This document shows positions 1 through 5,722 of a stretch of 11,570 bases of DNA, in pieces. The first letter of the stretch is position 1, and each line of letters starts with the position of its first letter. Under the pieces are notes generated by a model. It was not told the origin of the DNA and ran no database searches. It worked only from the letters and a program-made list of their open reading frames with translations. The DNA lies in contig NIUZ01000088.1 in assembly GCA_002254285.1 (NCBI GenBank), forward strand, positions 1-11,570, given 5' to 3'. Source of the DNA: Bacteroidetes bacterium 4572_112 (GTDB lineage Bacteria > Bacteroidota > Bacteroidia > Bacteroidales > UBA1556). Position numbers and translations under genes: made by a program.

Positions 1-381
1 TCGGGAGCGGAGGTTGGTTGCCAAGGCGAGGTCGGTACAGCTTGTGCAATGGCTGCTGCAGCGGCTACTCAGCTTGCAGGAGGCTCGCCAGCACAGATTG
101 AATATGCTGCCGAAATGGGATTAGAACATCATCTTGGCCTTACTTGTGATCCTATAAATGGACTAGTGCAAATTCCTTGTATTGAGCGTAATGTACATGC
201 TGCATCTCGTGCTTTTGACTCAGCAAGATATTCGTTACTTTCTGATGGAAAGCACTTTATTAGTTTTGATGTGGTTACCAAAACCATGAACGAAACCGGC
301 AAAGATATGCCTAGTATGTACCGCGAAACCGCCCTGGGTGGATTGTCAATATTTGGTGATAAGGACTTTGTGGACAATTAA
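1..381 (+). CDS. sdaA: L-serine dehydratase (L-serine ammonia-lyase), C-terminal part; 5' end outside the window
   Basis: This is the last 126 codons of an iron-sulfur L-serine dehydratase, which deaminates L-serine to pyruvate and ammonia in the cytoplasm. The frame is open from base 1, so the ATG at 49 is internal. Seen in the fragment: GCQGEVG at residues 6-12, LTCDPINGLVQIPCIERN at 47-64, then the conserved MYRET.LGGL ending. Cysteines at fragment positions 7, 49 and 60 have the spacing 42 and 11, the same as the three [4Fe-4S] ligands known from the Legionella enzyme (343, 385, 396). No cysteine follows residue 60, whereas the Legionella enzyme uses its C-terminal cysteine as the fourth ligand. 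The alpha-domain identity is secure; whether the beta domain is fused upstream cannot be seen. A short palindrome follows the stop. Confidence 0.93.
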   Translation, partial: SGAEVGCQGEVGTACAMAAAAATQLAGGSPAQIEYAAEMGLEHHLGLTCDPINGLVQIPCIERNVHAASRAFDSARYSLLSDGKHFISFDVVTKTMNETGKDMPSMYRETALGGLSIFGDKDFVDN

Positions 382-392
382 GGAATAGAGGA

Positions 393-410
393 TCCCGATA
401 GTAATCGGGA
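393..410. repeat. Short perfect palindrome downstream of sdaA
   Basis: TCCCGAT (393-399), loop AGTA, ATCGGGA (404-410) form a perfect 7-bp stem. It starts 11 bases after the sdaA stop codon. There is no T-run after it (the next bases are GTAAAAAGG), so it is not a classic rho-independent terminator. It could protect the 3' end of the mRNA or be one copy of an interspersed palindrome; ATCCCGAT/ATCGGGAT-type palindromes are frequent between Bacteroidota genes, from general recollection. Confidence 0.55.
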
Positions 411-510
411 GTAAAAAGGAGAAGGATAGAGGATTCTTCGGTAAACTTAGGAGAAATGATTGTGTGATTTATTAATTATTTAGAGGTATTATTAGGAGTT
501 TATTGAGCCC

Positions 511-575
511 GTCATGCTGAGTGTTTTGTGAAAAATGCGGTAGCTTTTTCACAAAATGTACCGAAGTATAAGGGC
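511..575. repeat. Interspersed palindromic repeat, copy 1
   Basis: GTCATGCTGAGTGTTTTG at the left end and AAAATGTACCGAAGTAT on the right match a second copy at 2689-2751. Within this copy TTTTGTGAAAAA (524-535) and TTTTTCACAAAA (545-556) form a perfect 12-bp stem with a 9-base loop, and GCCC (507-510) can pair with GGGC (572-575) outside it. The two copies share their ends and differ in the middle, as expected of a REP-like non-coding element family rather than a gene remnant. It sits between the convergent sdaA and gamma-lyase genes. Confidence 0.7.
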
Positions 576-576
576 G

Positions 577-614
577 AAAAAAAAGCTGCCAACCATTAAG
601 TAGATGGAGGCAGC
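577..614 (-). terminator. Rho-independent terminator of the gamma-lyase gene
   Basis: Read on the minus strand, GCTGCC (614-609) pairs with GGCAGC (590-585). An inner CCAT (607-604) pairs with ATGG (596-593), and eight T residues follow (584-577). The hairpin begins 33 bases beyond the out-of-frame stop at 647 and 56 beyond the in-frame stop at 670. It directly abuts the palindromic repeat at 511-575. Confidence 0.8.
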
Positions 615-646
615 CTTCAATTTTGAGTCAATTATCACCGCAAATA

Positions 647-682
647 CTAAATCTTAGCCAAAGCTTGATCTAGGTCTGTAAT
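647..682 (-). pseudogene. Displaced C-terminal tail of the gamma-lyase gene, out of frame
   Basis: In the frame shifted by -1 from the gene at 670-1707, bases 682 to 647 read ITDLDQALAKI followed by a stop. This resembles the final helix of methionine/cystathionine gamma-lyases, which commonly end in a D.(D/Q)QAL motif. It is therefore best read as the original end of the upstream gene, separated from it by an internal loss of about 40 codons that also changed the frame. Confidence 0.65.
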
Positions 683-1707
683 GTTTCAACTCCTCCCAAT
701 GATACTGCTAATAATGCCAAATGAACATTGTCCATTAAAACTTTACCGGCTTTTAAACCACCTTTTACCTCAAAGCTAATCATAGTCCCAGGACCACTCA
801 TTTGCCTTTTACCCAATTCGTATTGTGGATGAGATTTTAATCCAGGATATATTACCCATTCTACTTTTGGATGATTGTCAAGATAATTAGCAACCTTAAT
901 TGCATTTTCTTGAGCTCTATCGATTCTAATTCCTAATGTCTTAAGACCACGAATTACAAGATATGCTTGATGTGGATCCATATTGCTACCAATATTTACC
1001 ATTGCACCTCTAATAGCAGCATAATGCTCCTCAGTACGAGTAATTACCATACCAGCAACGATATCAGCATGACCATTTATGAATTTTGTAAGTGAGTGAA
1101 GCACAATATCAACACCCATTTCAAATGGCTTTTGTAAATATGGTGAACTAAAAGTATTGTCAATACAAACAGGAATACCATGTTTGTGAGCAATCTCTAC
1201 CACTGCCTTAATATCTGTAATTCCTATTGTAGGATTTGCAGGAGTTTCAATATAAATAAGCTTAGTATTTTCTTGAATTGCGTTTTCTACATTCTGAGCA
1301 TCAGTAGCATCAACATAAGTTGATTCAGTACCGAATTTCTTAAACATAGTTTCCATAACTACACGCGATGGGCCATAAACAGCATTATGACTAACAATAT
1401 GCGAACCTGCACCCAATAATCCAAAATAGACTGCCGTTACAGCACCCATTCCAGAGCCACAAGCTACACCTTTATATCCACCTTCAAGCTCTGCAACTGC
1501 AACTTCCAATGAGTTGATTGTTGGGTTGCCAATACGAGTGTAAATATAACCATCCTCTTCGCCAGAAAAGCATGCTGCACCGTGGTCAGCACTCTTAAAT
1601 GAGAAAGTAGATGTTTGATAAATTGGCACTGTTGCGCTACCAAATTCGTCGTTAATTGCGCCTGCGTGGATTAATTTTGAATTAAATCCTAAATTTTTTG
1701 TATCCAT
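670..1707 (-). CDS. Methionine gamma-lyase / cystathionine gamma-lyase family PLP enzyme, C-terminus lost
   Basis: A PLP-dependent Cys/Met-metabolism enzyme that cleaves or forms C-S bonds in sulfur amino acids. Visible are VPIYQTSTF (27-35), YTRIGNPT (56-63, the Tyr and Arg that bind PLP phosphate from the neighbouring subunit), SGMGAV (85-90), AVYG (109-112, active-site Tyr111), D183 in CIDNTFSSPY, HSLTKFINGHADI (204-216, PLP lysine K208) and AVSLGGVETL (334-343). The best family match I recall is methionine gamma-lyase, but that enzyme's active-site cysteine after the TLYG tyrosine is replaced here by Pro113, so the substrate is uncertain. The protein is 345 residues against about 398 usual. 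Homology stops at VETL, and the conserved C-terminal segment with the substrate-carboxylate arginine (GLVRLSVG type) is missing. The native tail lies just downstream in another frame. The product is probably inactive if the sequence is correct. A promoter and a terminator flank the gene. Confidence 0.85.
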   Translation of the reverse strand: MDTKNLGFNSKLIHAGAINDEFGSATVPIYQTSTFSFKSADHGAACFSGEEDGYIYTRIGNPTINSLEVAVAELEGGYKGVACGSGMGAVTAVYFGLLGAGSHIVSHNAVYGPSRVVMETMFKKFGTESTYVDATDAQNVENAIQENTKLIYIETPANPTIGITDIKAVVEIAHKHGIPVCIDNTFSSPYLQKPFEMGVDIVLHSLTKFINGHADIVAGMVITRTEEHYAAIRGAMVNIGSNMDPHQAYLVIRGLKTLGIRIDRAQENAIKVANYLDNHPKVEWVIYPGLKSHPQYELGKRQMSGPGTMISFEVKGGLKAGKVLMDNVHLALLAVSLGGVETLQT

Positions 1708-1765
1708 TGTTTATGTTTTATTAGTGTATTCAAACACTTTATTATTATTTGTTTTAATAAGATTG

Positions 1766-1773
1766 CAAATATA
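1766..1773 (-). promoter_or_regulatory. -7 promoter element of the gamma-lyase gene
   Basis: On the minus strand the bases read TATATTTG, a full match to the Bacteroidetes -7 consensus TAnnTTTG. The -33 position has only TCTG-like sequence about 18 bases upstream. The start codon at 1707 lies about 58 bases downstream. The leader contains a weak AGTGT/ACACT hairpin (1738-1734 with 1727-1723). Confidence 0.6.
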
Positions 1774-1825
1774 ATTTTTTATTTTGTAATACAGATTCTA
1801 AATAAAGTCTAAATTATAATTGCTA

Positions 1826-1990
1826 ATGTGAGAATTTTTTAATGTGGAAATTTGCAAATTATACAATGGTACAATTATACAATGGTACAATGGGGGAATT
1901 ATACAATTATTACAATGAATTAATGATGTAATATTAATACTAGATAATTTGCACATTTCCTAATTTTCACATTTCCTAATTTTCACATTA
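1826..1990. repeat. Cluster of short tandem and inverted repeats in the 1708-2057 gene-free gap
   Basis: The 16-bp unit AATTATACAATGGTAC occurs twice in perfect tandem (1857-1872, 1873-1888) with a degenerate third start from 1897. A second 16-bp unit, CACATTTCCTAATTTT, occurs twice in perfect tandem (1952-1967, 1968-1983), followed by a partial third. The left flank (about 1826-1860, AATGTG...GTGGAAATTTGCAAATTA) is an imperfect inverted copy of the right flank (about 1946-1990, TAATTTGCACATTTCC...TTTTCACATTA), so the whole island is roughly palindromic around the first tandem repeat. No coding potential is visible. The rest of the gap holds the two divergent promoters. Confidence 0.7.
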
Positions 1991-2003
1991 AACCATTAAA
2001 CCA

Positions 2004-2034
2004 TTTCATCATTAAACAATAAAACCTACTTTTG
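2004..2034 (+). promoter_or_regulatory. Promoter of the pseudouridine synthase gene
   Basis: TACTTTTG at 2027-2034 matches the Bacteroidetes -7 box TAnnTTTG. Exactly 19 bases upstream is TTTC (2004-2007), a one-mismatch -33 box. Transcription should start near 2040, giving a leader of under 20 bases before the ATG at 2058. Confidence 0.65.
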
Positions 2035-2057
2035 TAATACATAAACTAGAAATATTA

Positions 2058-2630
2058 ATGAGTAATTTCATTCTCCATAAACCATACGGCTACCTTAGTC
2101 AGTTTGTACGAACCCAAACCAAAAGGAAAAACAAAAAACTATTGGGAGAACTATTTGATTTTCCGGAAGAAACTATGGCTATTGGGCGCCTTGATGAAAA
2201 TTCAGAAGGATTATTATTGCTTACTATTGACGGCATGCTAAGTGAAAAAGTAAGGAGCAAATCCGTAGAAAAAGAGTATTATGCGGAGGTGGATGGAATA
2301 ATAGATTCAATTGCTGTTGAGAAATTAAAAAATGGTGTTGAGATAGGAGTTCACGGAGAAAAGTATTTAACTAAAAAATGCAAAGCTAAAATAATTCCAA
2401 ATCCTAATTTTCCAGAGCGCTCGGTTCGTGTTCGCAACCACCGTCCAACCTCATGGGTATCTATAACCATAAGTGAAGGCAAATTCCGACAGGTGCGTAA
2501 GATGACTGCAGCAGCGGGGTTTCCAACAATGCGTTTGGTGCGAGTTCGCATTGGTGGTTTGCGTATTGAACAACTAATTCCTGGTAAAGTTATAGAATTG
2601 GATAATGACTTTGACGAAGTGTTTTCTTAG
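2058..2630 (+). CDS. rluE: RluE-like 23S rRNA pseudouridine synthase
   Basis: A 190-residue pseudouridine synthase of the RsuA/RluB/E/F group, which isomerises a uridine in rRNA. Seen: the opening ILHKPYGYLSQF (5-16), the catalytic motif GRLDENSEGLLLLT (43-56) with the nucleophile Asp46, the EKEYYAEVDG strand (71-80), and RPTSWVSITISEGKFRQVRK (129-148) leading into MTAAAGFPTMRLVR. There is no N-terminal S4 RNA-binding domain, and the PTSW segment and overall length resemble Escherichia coli RluE, which modifies U2457 of 23S rRNA; the target here is inferred from that likeness. The start at 2058 fits the promoter at 2004-2034. The gene is followed by a palindromic repeat and not by an obvious terminator. 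Confidence 0.88.
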   Translation: MSNFILHKPYGYLSQFVRTQTKRKNKKLLGELFDFPEETMAIGRLDENSEGLLLLTIDGMLSEKVRSKSVEKEYYAEVDGIIDSIAVEKLKNGVEIGVHGEKYLTKKCKAKIIPNPNFPERSVRVRNHRPTSWVSITISEGKFRQVRKMTAAAGFPTMRLVRVRIGGLRIEQLIPGKVIELDNDFDEVFS

Positions 2631-2688
2631 GAATAAGTTCATGTCGAGTATTTCTAAATAGTAGCGAAGCTGTACTTTGATTTTTTAT

Positions 2689-2751
2689 GTCATACTGAGT
2701 GTTTTGCAGAGAAAAGCGAAGCTTTTATCCAAAAATGTACCGAAGTATGAC
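2689..2751. repeat. Interspersed palindromic repeat, copy 2
   Basis: The copy is bounded by GTCATACT (2689-2696) and its exact inverse AGTATGAC (2744-2751). Inside, AAAAGC (2712-2717) and GCTTTT (2721-2726) form an inner hairpin with a 3-base loop, and TTTTG/CAAAA add pairing between. CTGAGTGTTTTG on the left and AAAATGTACCGAAGTAT on the right are shared with the copy at 511-575. It lies between the rluE-like gene and the acyl-CoA reductase gene, and a run of five T follows it, so it may also help end transcription. Confidence 0.75.
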
Positions 2752-2801
2752 TTTTTCAATTAAACAAATCAACAACTAAGCAATTAAACAACAAAAAGTC
2801 C

Positions 2802-2809
2802 TACTTTTG
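2802..2809 (+). promoter_or_regulatory. -7 element immediately before the acyl-CoA reductase start
   Basis: TACTTTTG matches the -7 consensus fully, and only CAAC separates it from the ATG at 2814. There is no good -33 TTTG at the expected distance. With the usual spacing the transcript would begin at or within a base or two of the ATG, predicting a leaderless mRNA. Confidence 0.6.
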
Positions 2810-2813
2810 CAAC

Positions 2814-3851
2814 ATGAATATTAACGAAAGAATAAAGGCATTATCAGTGTTGGGCAATAAGCTTAATGAACTCAAAGATGATAAAGTTGGCGGCGAGTTT
2901 TGGCAATTATTAATTACTGCCGAAAATTTTAATCCTTGGTTTACTCAGGAAAATCAGCAAATGGCATTGAAAAATATTATTGCCATGCTTGACAAGGAGG
3001 CTTTGGAAAACTGGATGGCTAATTATGCTGATAAAGATTTATCAGAATCTGATTTAAGAGTAGGGGTGATAATGGCTGGAAATATTCCTTTGGTAGGCTT
3101 TCATGATTTCATGAGTGTATTGATTAGCGGAAAAGTGTTTGTGGGTAAATTATCGTCAAGCGATAAAATTTTAATGCCATTTATAGCAAACCTTTTGGTT
3201 GAAATAGAGCCACGCTTTGCCGACAAAATTATTTTTGAGGACGAGCTAATGAAAAACTTCGATGCTGTAATAGCAACAGGAAGTAATAACTCATCTAGAT
3301 ATTTTGATTATTATTTTGGTAAATATCCTAATATTATTCGCAAAAATAGAAATTCTATTGCCATAATTAAAGGTGATGAGAGTGCAGAGCAATTAAAGGA
3401 GCTTGGCAAGGATGTGTTTTATTACTTCGGCTTAGGTTGTCGCAATGTGTCAAAGATATTGCTTCCTCGAGGGTATGAGATTGCTACTTTGCTCGATAAT
3501 TTTCAATCTTACGATAAAGTAAGTATGCATTCCAAATATTTGAATAATTACGAATATCAAAAGTCGCTACTGCTTATAAATAGTGAATTGCACTTTGATA
3601 ACGGCTTTTTGTTATTACGCGAAAAACCAGAGTTAGCAACTGCGGTTTCTGTGATGAATTATGAGTATTATGACGATTATGATGCCGAGATTAGGCGATT
3701 AAATATGCAAAATGACCAAATTCAATGCGTTGTAACAGGCAAAATGGATGTAAATAATGCAGTTTTCTTCGGTAAAACACAAAGCCCTAGCCTAATGGAA
3801 TATGCTGATAATGTGGATGTAATAGAGTTTTTAACATCTCTTAAAAACTAA
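2814..3851 (+). CDS. LuxC-like acyl-CoA reductase
   Basis: A 345-residue protein of the LuxC/acyl-CoA reductase family, an aldehyde dehydrogenase-like fold that reduces an activated acyl group to the aldehyde with NADPH. Seen: VIMAGNIPLVGFHDF (85-99) corresponding to the nucleotide-binding region, VIATGSNNSSRYFDYYFGKY (152-171), IIRKNRNSIAII (174-185), and YYFGLGCRNVSK (203-214), whose Cys209 is the likely acyl-accepting nucleophile. Length is normal for the stand-alone Bacteroidetes form and no break is visible. That form is widespread without any lux operon, so bioluminescence is not implied; a role in lipid or aldehyde metabolism is inference. The next methionine is at residue 50, so the start at 2814 is the only reasonable one despite the promoter touching it. 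Confidence 0.85.
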   Translation: MNINERIKALSVLGNKLNELKDDKVGGEFWQLLITAENFNPWFTQENQQMALKNIIAMLDKEALENWMANYADKDLSESDLRVGVIMAGNIPLVGFHDFMSVLISGKVFVGKLSSSDKILMPFIANLLVEIEPRFADKIIFEDELMKNFDAVIATGSNNSSRYFDYYFGKYPNIIRKNRNSIAIIKGDESAEQLKELGKDVFYYFGLGCRNVSKILLPRGYEIATLLDNFQSYDKVSMHSKYLNNYEYQKSLLLINSELHFDNGFLLLREKPELATAVSVMNYEYYDDYDAEIRRLNMQNDQIQCVVTGKMDVNNAVFFGKTQSPSLMEYADNVDVIEFLTSLKN

Positions 3852-3886
3852 TTATAAAAAATATTAAGAAAAAGTGCTCTCATTGT

Positions 3887-3917
3887 TTTGTCATTTAATG
3901 AAATAGATGTACTTTTG
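3887..3917 (+). promoter_or_regulatory. Promoter of the L31 gene, consensus -33 and -7
   Basis: TTTG (3887-3890), exactly 19 bases, then TACTTTTG (3910-3917): both boxes match the Bacteroidetes consensus completely. This is the strongest promoter in the window, as expected for a ribosomal protein gene. The predicted transcript start near 3923 leaves a leader of about 60 bases. Confidence 0.8.
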
Positions 3918-3933
3918 CCCTCCGAAAATAAGG

Positions 3934-3947
3934 AAGCCTATTGGCTT
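3934..3947 (+). promoter_or_regulatory. Small hairpin in the L31 leader
   Basis: AAGCC, loop TATT, GGCTT form a perfect 5-bp hairpin inside the predicted 60-base leader of the L31 mRNA. Leaders of ribosomal protein genes are often autoregulated in bacteria, including L31 in other phyla, so this is a candidate control site. The stem is short and could be chance. Confidence 0.3.
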
Positions 3948-3983
3948 ATTGAACGAATATAAAATTATTAAATAGATATAGAT

Positions 3984-4250
3984 ATGAAAGCAGACATTCA
4001 TCCATCAGATTATAGACTTGTTGTATTCCAAGACATGTCAAATGGTTATTCTTTTTTAACAAAATCAGCAGTTAATACAAAAGAGACTATCAAATGGGAA
4101 GACGGTAATGAGTACCCAGTATTCAAAATGGAAATTTCTCATACTTCTCACCCTTTTTACACTGGTAAGATGAAGCTTATTGACTCAGCAGGTCGTGTTG
4201 ATAAGTTTAAGAATAAATATAAGAAACACTTCGATAGTAAGACTGTATAA
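3984..4250 (+). CDS. rpmE2: 50S ribosomal protein L31 type B
   Basis: An 88-residue L31 of the type B (zinc-free) form, a large-subunit protein at the bridge to the small subunit. Seen: MKADIHPSDYRLVVFQDMS at the start, the KSAVNTKETI stretch (28-37), ISHTSHPFYTGK (51-62) and AGRVDKFKNKY (69-79), all diagnostic. The CxxC zinc motif of type A L31 is absent; the protein has no cysteine at all. In organisms with both types the B form can replace the zinc-binding form under zinc shortage, but many Bacteroidota carry only type B, so zinc control is not implied. It is a single-gene unit with its own promoter and terminator. Confidence 0.96.
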   Translation: MKADIHPSDYRLVVFQDMSNGYSFLTKSAVNTKETIKWEDGNEYPVFKMEISHTSHPFYTGKMKLIDSAGRVDKFKNKYKKHFDSKTV

Positions 4251-4276
4251 TTATATTATTCCAACAAAATATTAAG

Positions 4277-4300
4277 AAGCTCCTTTTAGGAGCTTTTTTT
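4277..4300 (+). terminator. Rho-independent terminator after L31
   Basis: AAGCTCCT (4277-4284), loop TTT, AGGAGCTT (4288-4295) give a perfect 8-bp stem continuing into a T-run to 4300. It starts 27 bases after the L31 stop. Confidence 0.9.
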
Positions 4301-4311
4301 ATGCTTATTAA

Positions 4312-4342
4312 TTTGTAAACTTGAAAATTTGTCATATCTTTG
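4312..4342 (+). promoter_or_regulatory. Promoter of the GlmU-like gene
   Basis: TTTG (4312-4315), 19 bases, then TATCTTTG (4335-4342): both boxes are consensus with the same spacing as the L31 promoter. It rules out the TTG at 4321 as a start codon because that lies inside the promoter, and it fits the ATG at 4387. Confidence 0.78.
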
Positions 4343-4386
4343 AAATCACAAACATGAAATTAATAAACACAAAAATTACATCCACA

Positions 4387-5553
4387 ATGAATTATATACT
4401 ATTTGATGATCAGAAGGTTAGAGAGGATATGAAGCCGCTAACTTTTACAAGACCTGTTGCTGATTTACGTTTTGGAATTAATACAATGCGTGAAAAATGG
4501 GAGCGAATATTAGGTAAAAAAACATCTAGCCTTACTGAACAATATCTTTCTAAAAAATTCCCTCTTATTAAGGGTGATGATAATATACTGATAAATAGCT
4601 CAGTATGTCCTACCGATGATTTAGTAAAAGAAATAAACGGATTAAAGACAAATCAAGCTCTTGTTGGAGAAGAAAAAATAATTGCAATGAATCTTAGTCT
4701 CGATAACTTGGATTCAATGGAAACCTCTGAGACTAATCACGTATCGCTTGTGGCTGATACATTATGTATAAATAATACTTGGGATTTGTTCTCAAAATTA
4801 GAACAGGCAATCGATAAAGATTTTAAAGCAATTACAAAAGGTCGTAAATCGCAACCACTGAGCAAAACAAATAATGTAATTGGCGATAACCCAATATTTA
4901 TTGAAGAAGGTGCTACTGTAGAATTTGCAATCTTGAATACTAATAATGGTCCTATATACATTGGTAAGAACGCTGAGGTTTCGGAAGGTGCTATTATTCG
5001 CGGTCCTTTTGCCTTGGGCGAAAATTCTGTTATTAGAATGGGAGCGAAAATTTATGGTCCTACATCTATAGGTCCATATTGTAAAATTGGTGGTGAGGTA
5101 AGTAATAGCCTTGTACTTGGTTATTCTAGCAAAGCTCATGATGGTTATGTAGGAAATTCTGTAATTGGCGAATGGTGTAATTTAGGAGCTGGTACAAATA
5201 CCTCAAACCTTAAAAATACTTACGATATAGTTCGTGTATGGAATTACAGATTAGAAACCTTTATAAGTACTGACCTTCAATTTTGTGGCTTAGTAATGGG
5301 CGATCATTCAAAAACCAGTATCAACTCTATGCTTAATACTGGAACAGTGGTTGGCGTGAGTACTAACTTATTTGGTTCAGGATTCCCTCGTCAGTTTGTA
5401 AGCTCATTCGGTTGGGGAGGTTTTAGTGGCATGAAAAAATATAACCTTAAGAAAGCTATTCAAGTTGCAGAAAAGGTATACGCACGCAAGAATTTGGAGT
5501 TTGATAATGTCGAAAAAGATATTTTCAAAACAATATATGATTGTACAATATAG
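4387..5553 (+). CDS. GlmU-like sugar-phosphate nucleotidyltransferase / acetyltransferase (Bacteroidetes type)
   Basis: A 388-residue cytoplasmic protein of the alternative GlmU family of Bacteroidota, proposed to make UDP-N-acetylglucosamine from glucosamine-1-phosphate for peptidoglycan and envelope glycans. The N-terminal part (about 1-160) opens MNYILFDD and carries LTFTRPVADLRFGINTMREK (18-37), the family hallmark. From about 165 to 285 the sequence turns into hexapeptide repeats of a left-handed beta-helix (IGKNAEVSEG, IGPYCKIGGE, IGEWCNLGAGTNTSN), typical of acyltransferases. The start at 4387 was chosen because MNYILFDD is the family's normal N-terminus and the promoter lies just upstream; ATG 4354 is an alternative that would add 11 residues. 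Whether both enzyme activities are present is family-based inference. The gene is a single unit ended by a strong terminator. Confidence 0.88.
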   Translation: MNYILFDDQKVREDMKPLTFTRPVADLRFGINTMREKWERILGKKTSSLTEQYLSKKFPLIKGDDNILINSSVCPTDDLVKEINGLKTNQALVGEEKIIAMNLSLDNLDSMETSETNHVSLVADTLCINNTWDLFSKLEQAIDKDFKAITKGRKSQPLSKTNNVIGDNPIFIEEGATVEFAILNTNNGPIYIGKNAEVSEGAIIRGPFALGENSVIRMGAKIYGPTSIGPYCKIGGEVSNSLVLGYSSKAHDGYVGNSVIGEWCNLGAGTNTSNLKNTYDIVRVWNYRLETFISTDLQFCGLVMGDHSKTSINSMLNTGTVVGVSTNLFGSGFPRQFVSSFGWGGFSGMKKYNLKKAIQVAEKVYARKNLEFDNVEKDIFKTIYDCTI

Positions 5554-5581
5554 TATTGATTATTGAGAATATTTAGAATTG

Positions 5582-5623
5582 GTTAAATTCGTTGTATTAT
5601 ACGAGTTTAACTTTTTCTTTTTT
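5582..5623 (+). terminator. Rho-independent terminator after the GlmU-like gene
   Basis: GTTAAATTCGT (5582-5592) pairs with ACGAGTTTAAC (5601-5611), an 11-bp stem with one G-T wobble and an 8-base loop, followed by CTTTTTCTTTTTT-like T-rich sequence. The T-tract starts at 5612. It lies 28 bases past the stop codon and isolates the M16 gene from upstream transcription. Confidence 0.85.
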
Positions 5624-5722
5624 AATGTTTTACTATACTCATTATATTTTCATAATTAATTAGAAATCAACAATAATAACCCACTCTTTTATCAAACAGA
5701 TATTGAGAAATAATATATAAAT

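Noticed and set aside
393..410. Rho-independent terminator for sdaA
   Set aside because: The stem is perfect but no T-run follows on the plus strand, so it is listed only as a palindrome.
1857..1990. CRISPR array
   Set aside because: The repeats are 16 bases in direct tandem with no spacers, and no cas genes are nearby.
2814..3851. Bioluminescence (lux) system from the LuxC-like gene
   Set aside because: No luxA, luxB, luxD or luxE neighbours are present; stand-alone LuxC-like reductases are common in Bacteroidota.
4321..4386. Upstream extension of the GlmU-like protein from a TTG at 4321
   Set aside because: The TTG lies inside the consensus promoter, and the family normally begins at MNYILFDD (4387).
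4798..5139. Minus-strand open frames at 4737-4961 and 4798-5139
   Set aside because: They are antisense to the hexapeptide-repeat region of the GlmU-like gene; the translations are low-complexity and without recognisable motifs.
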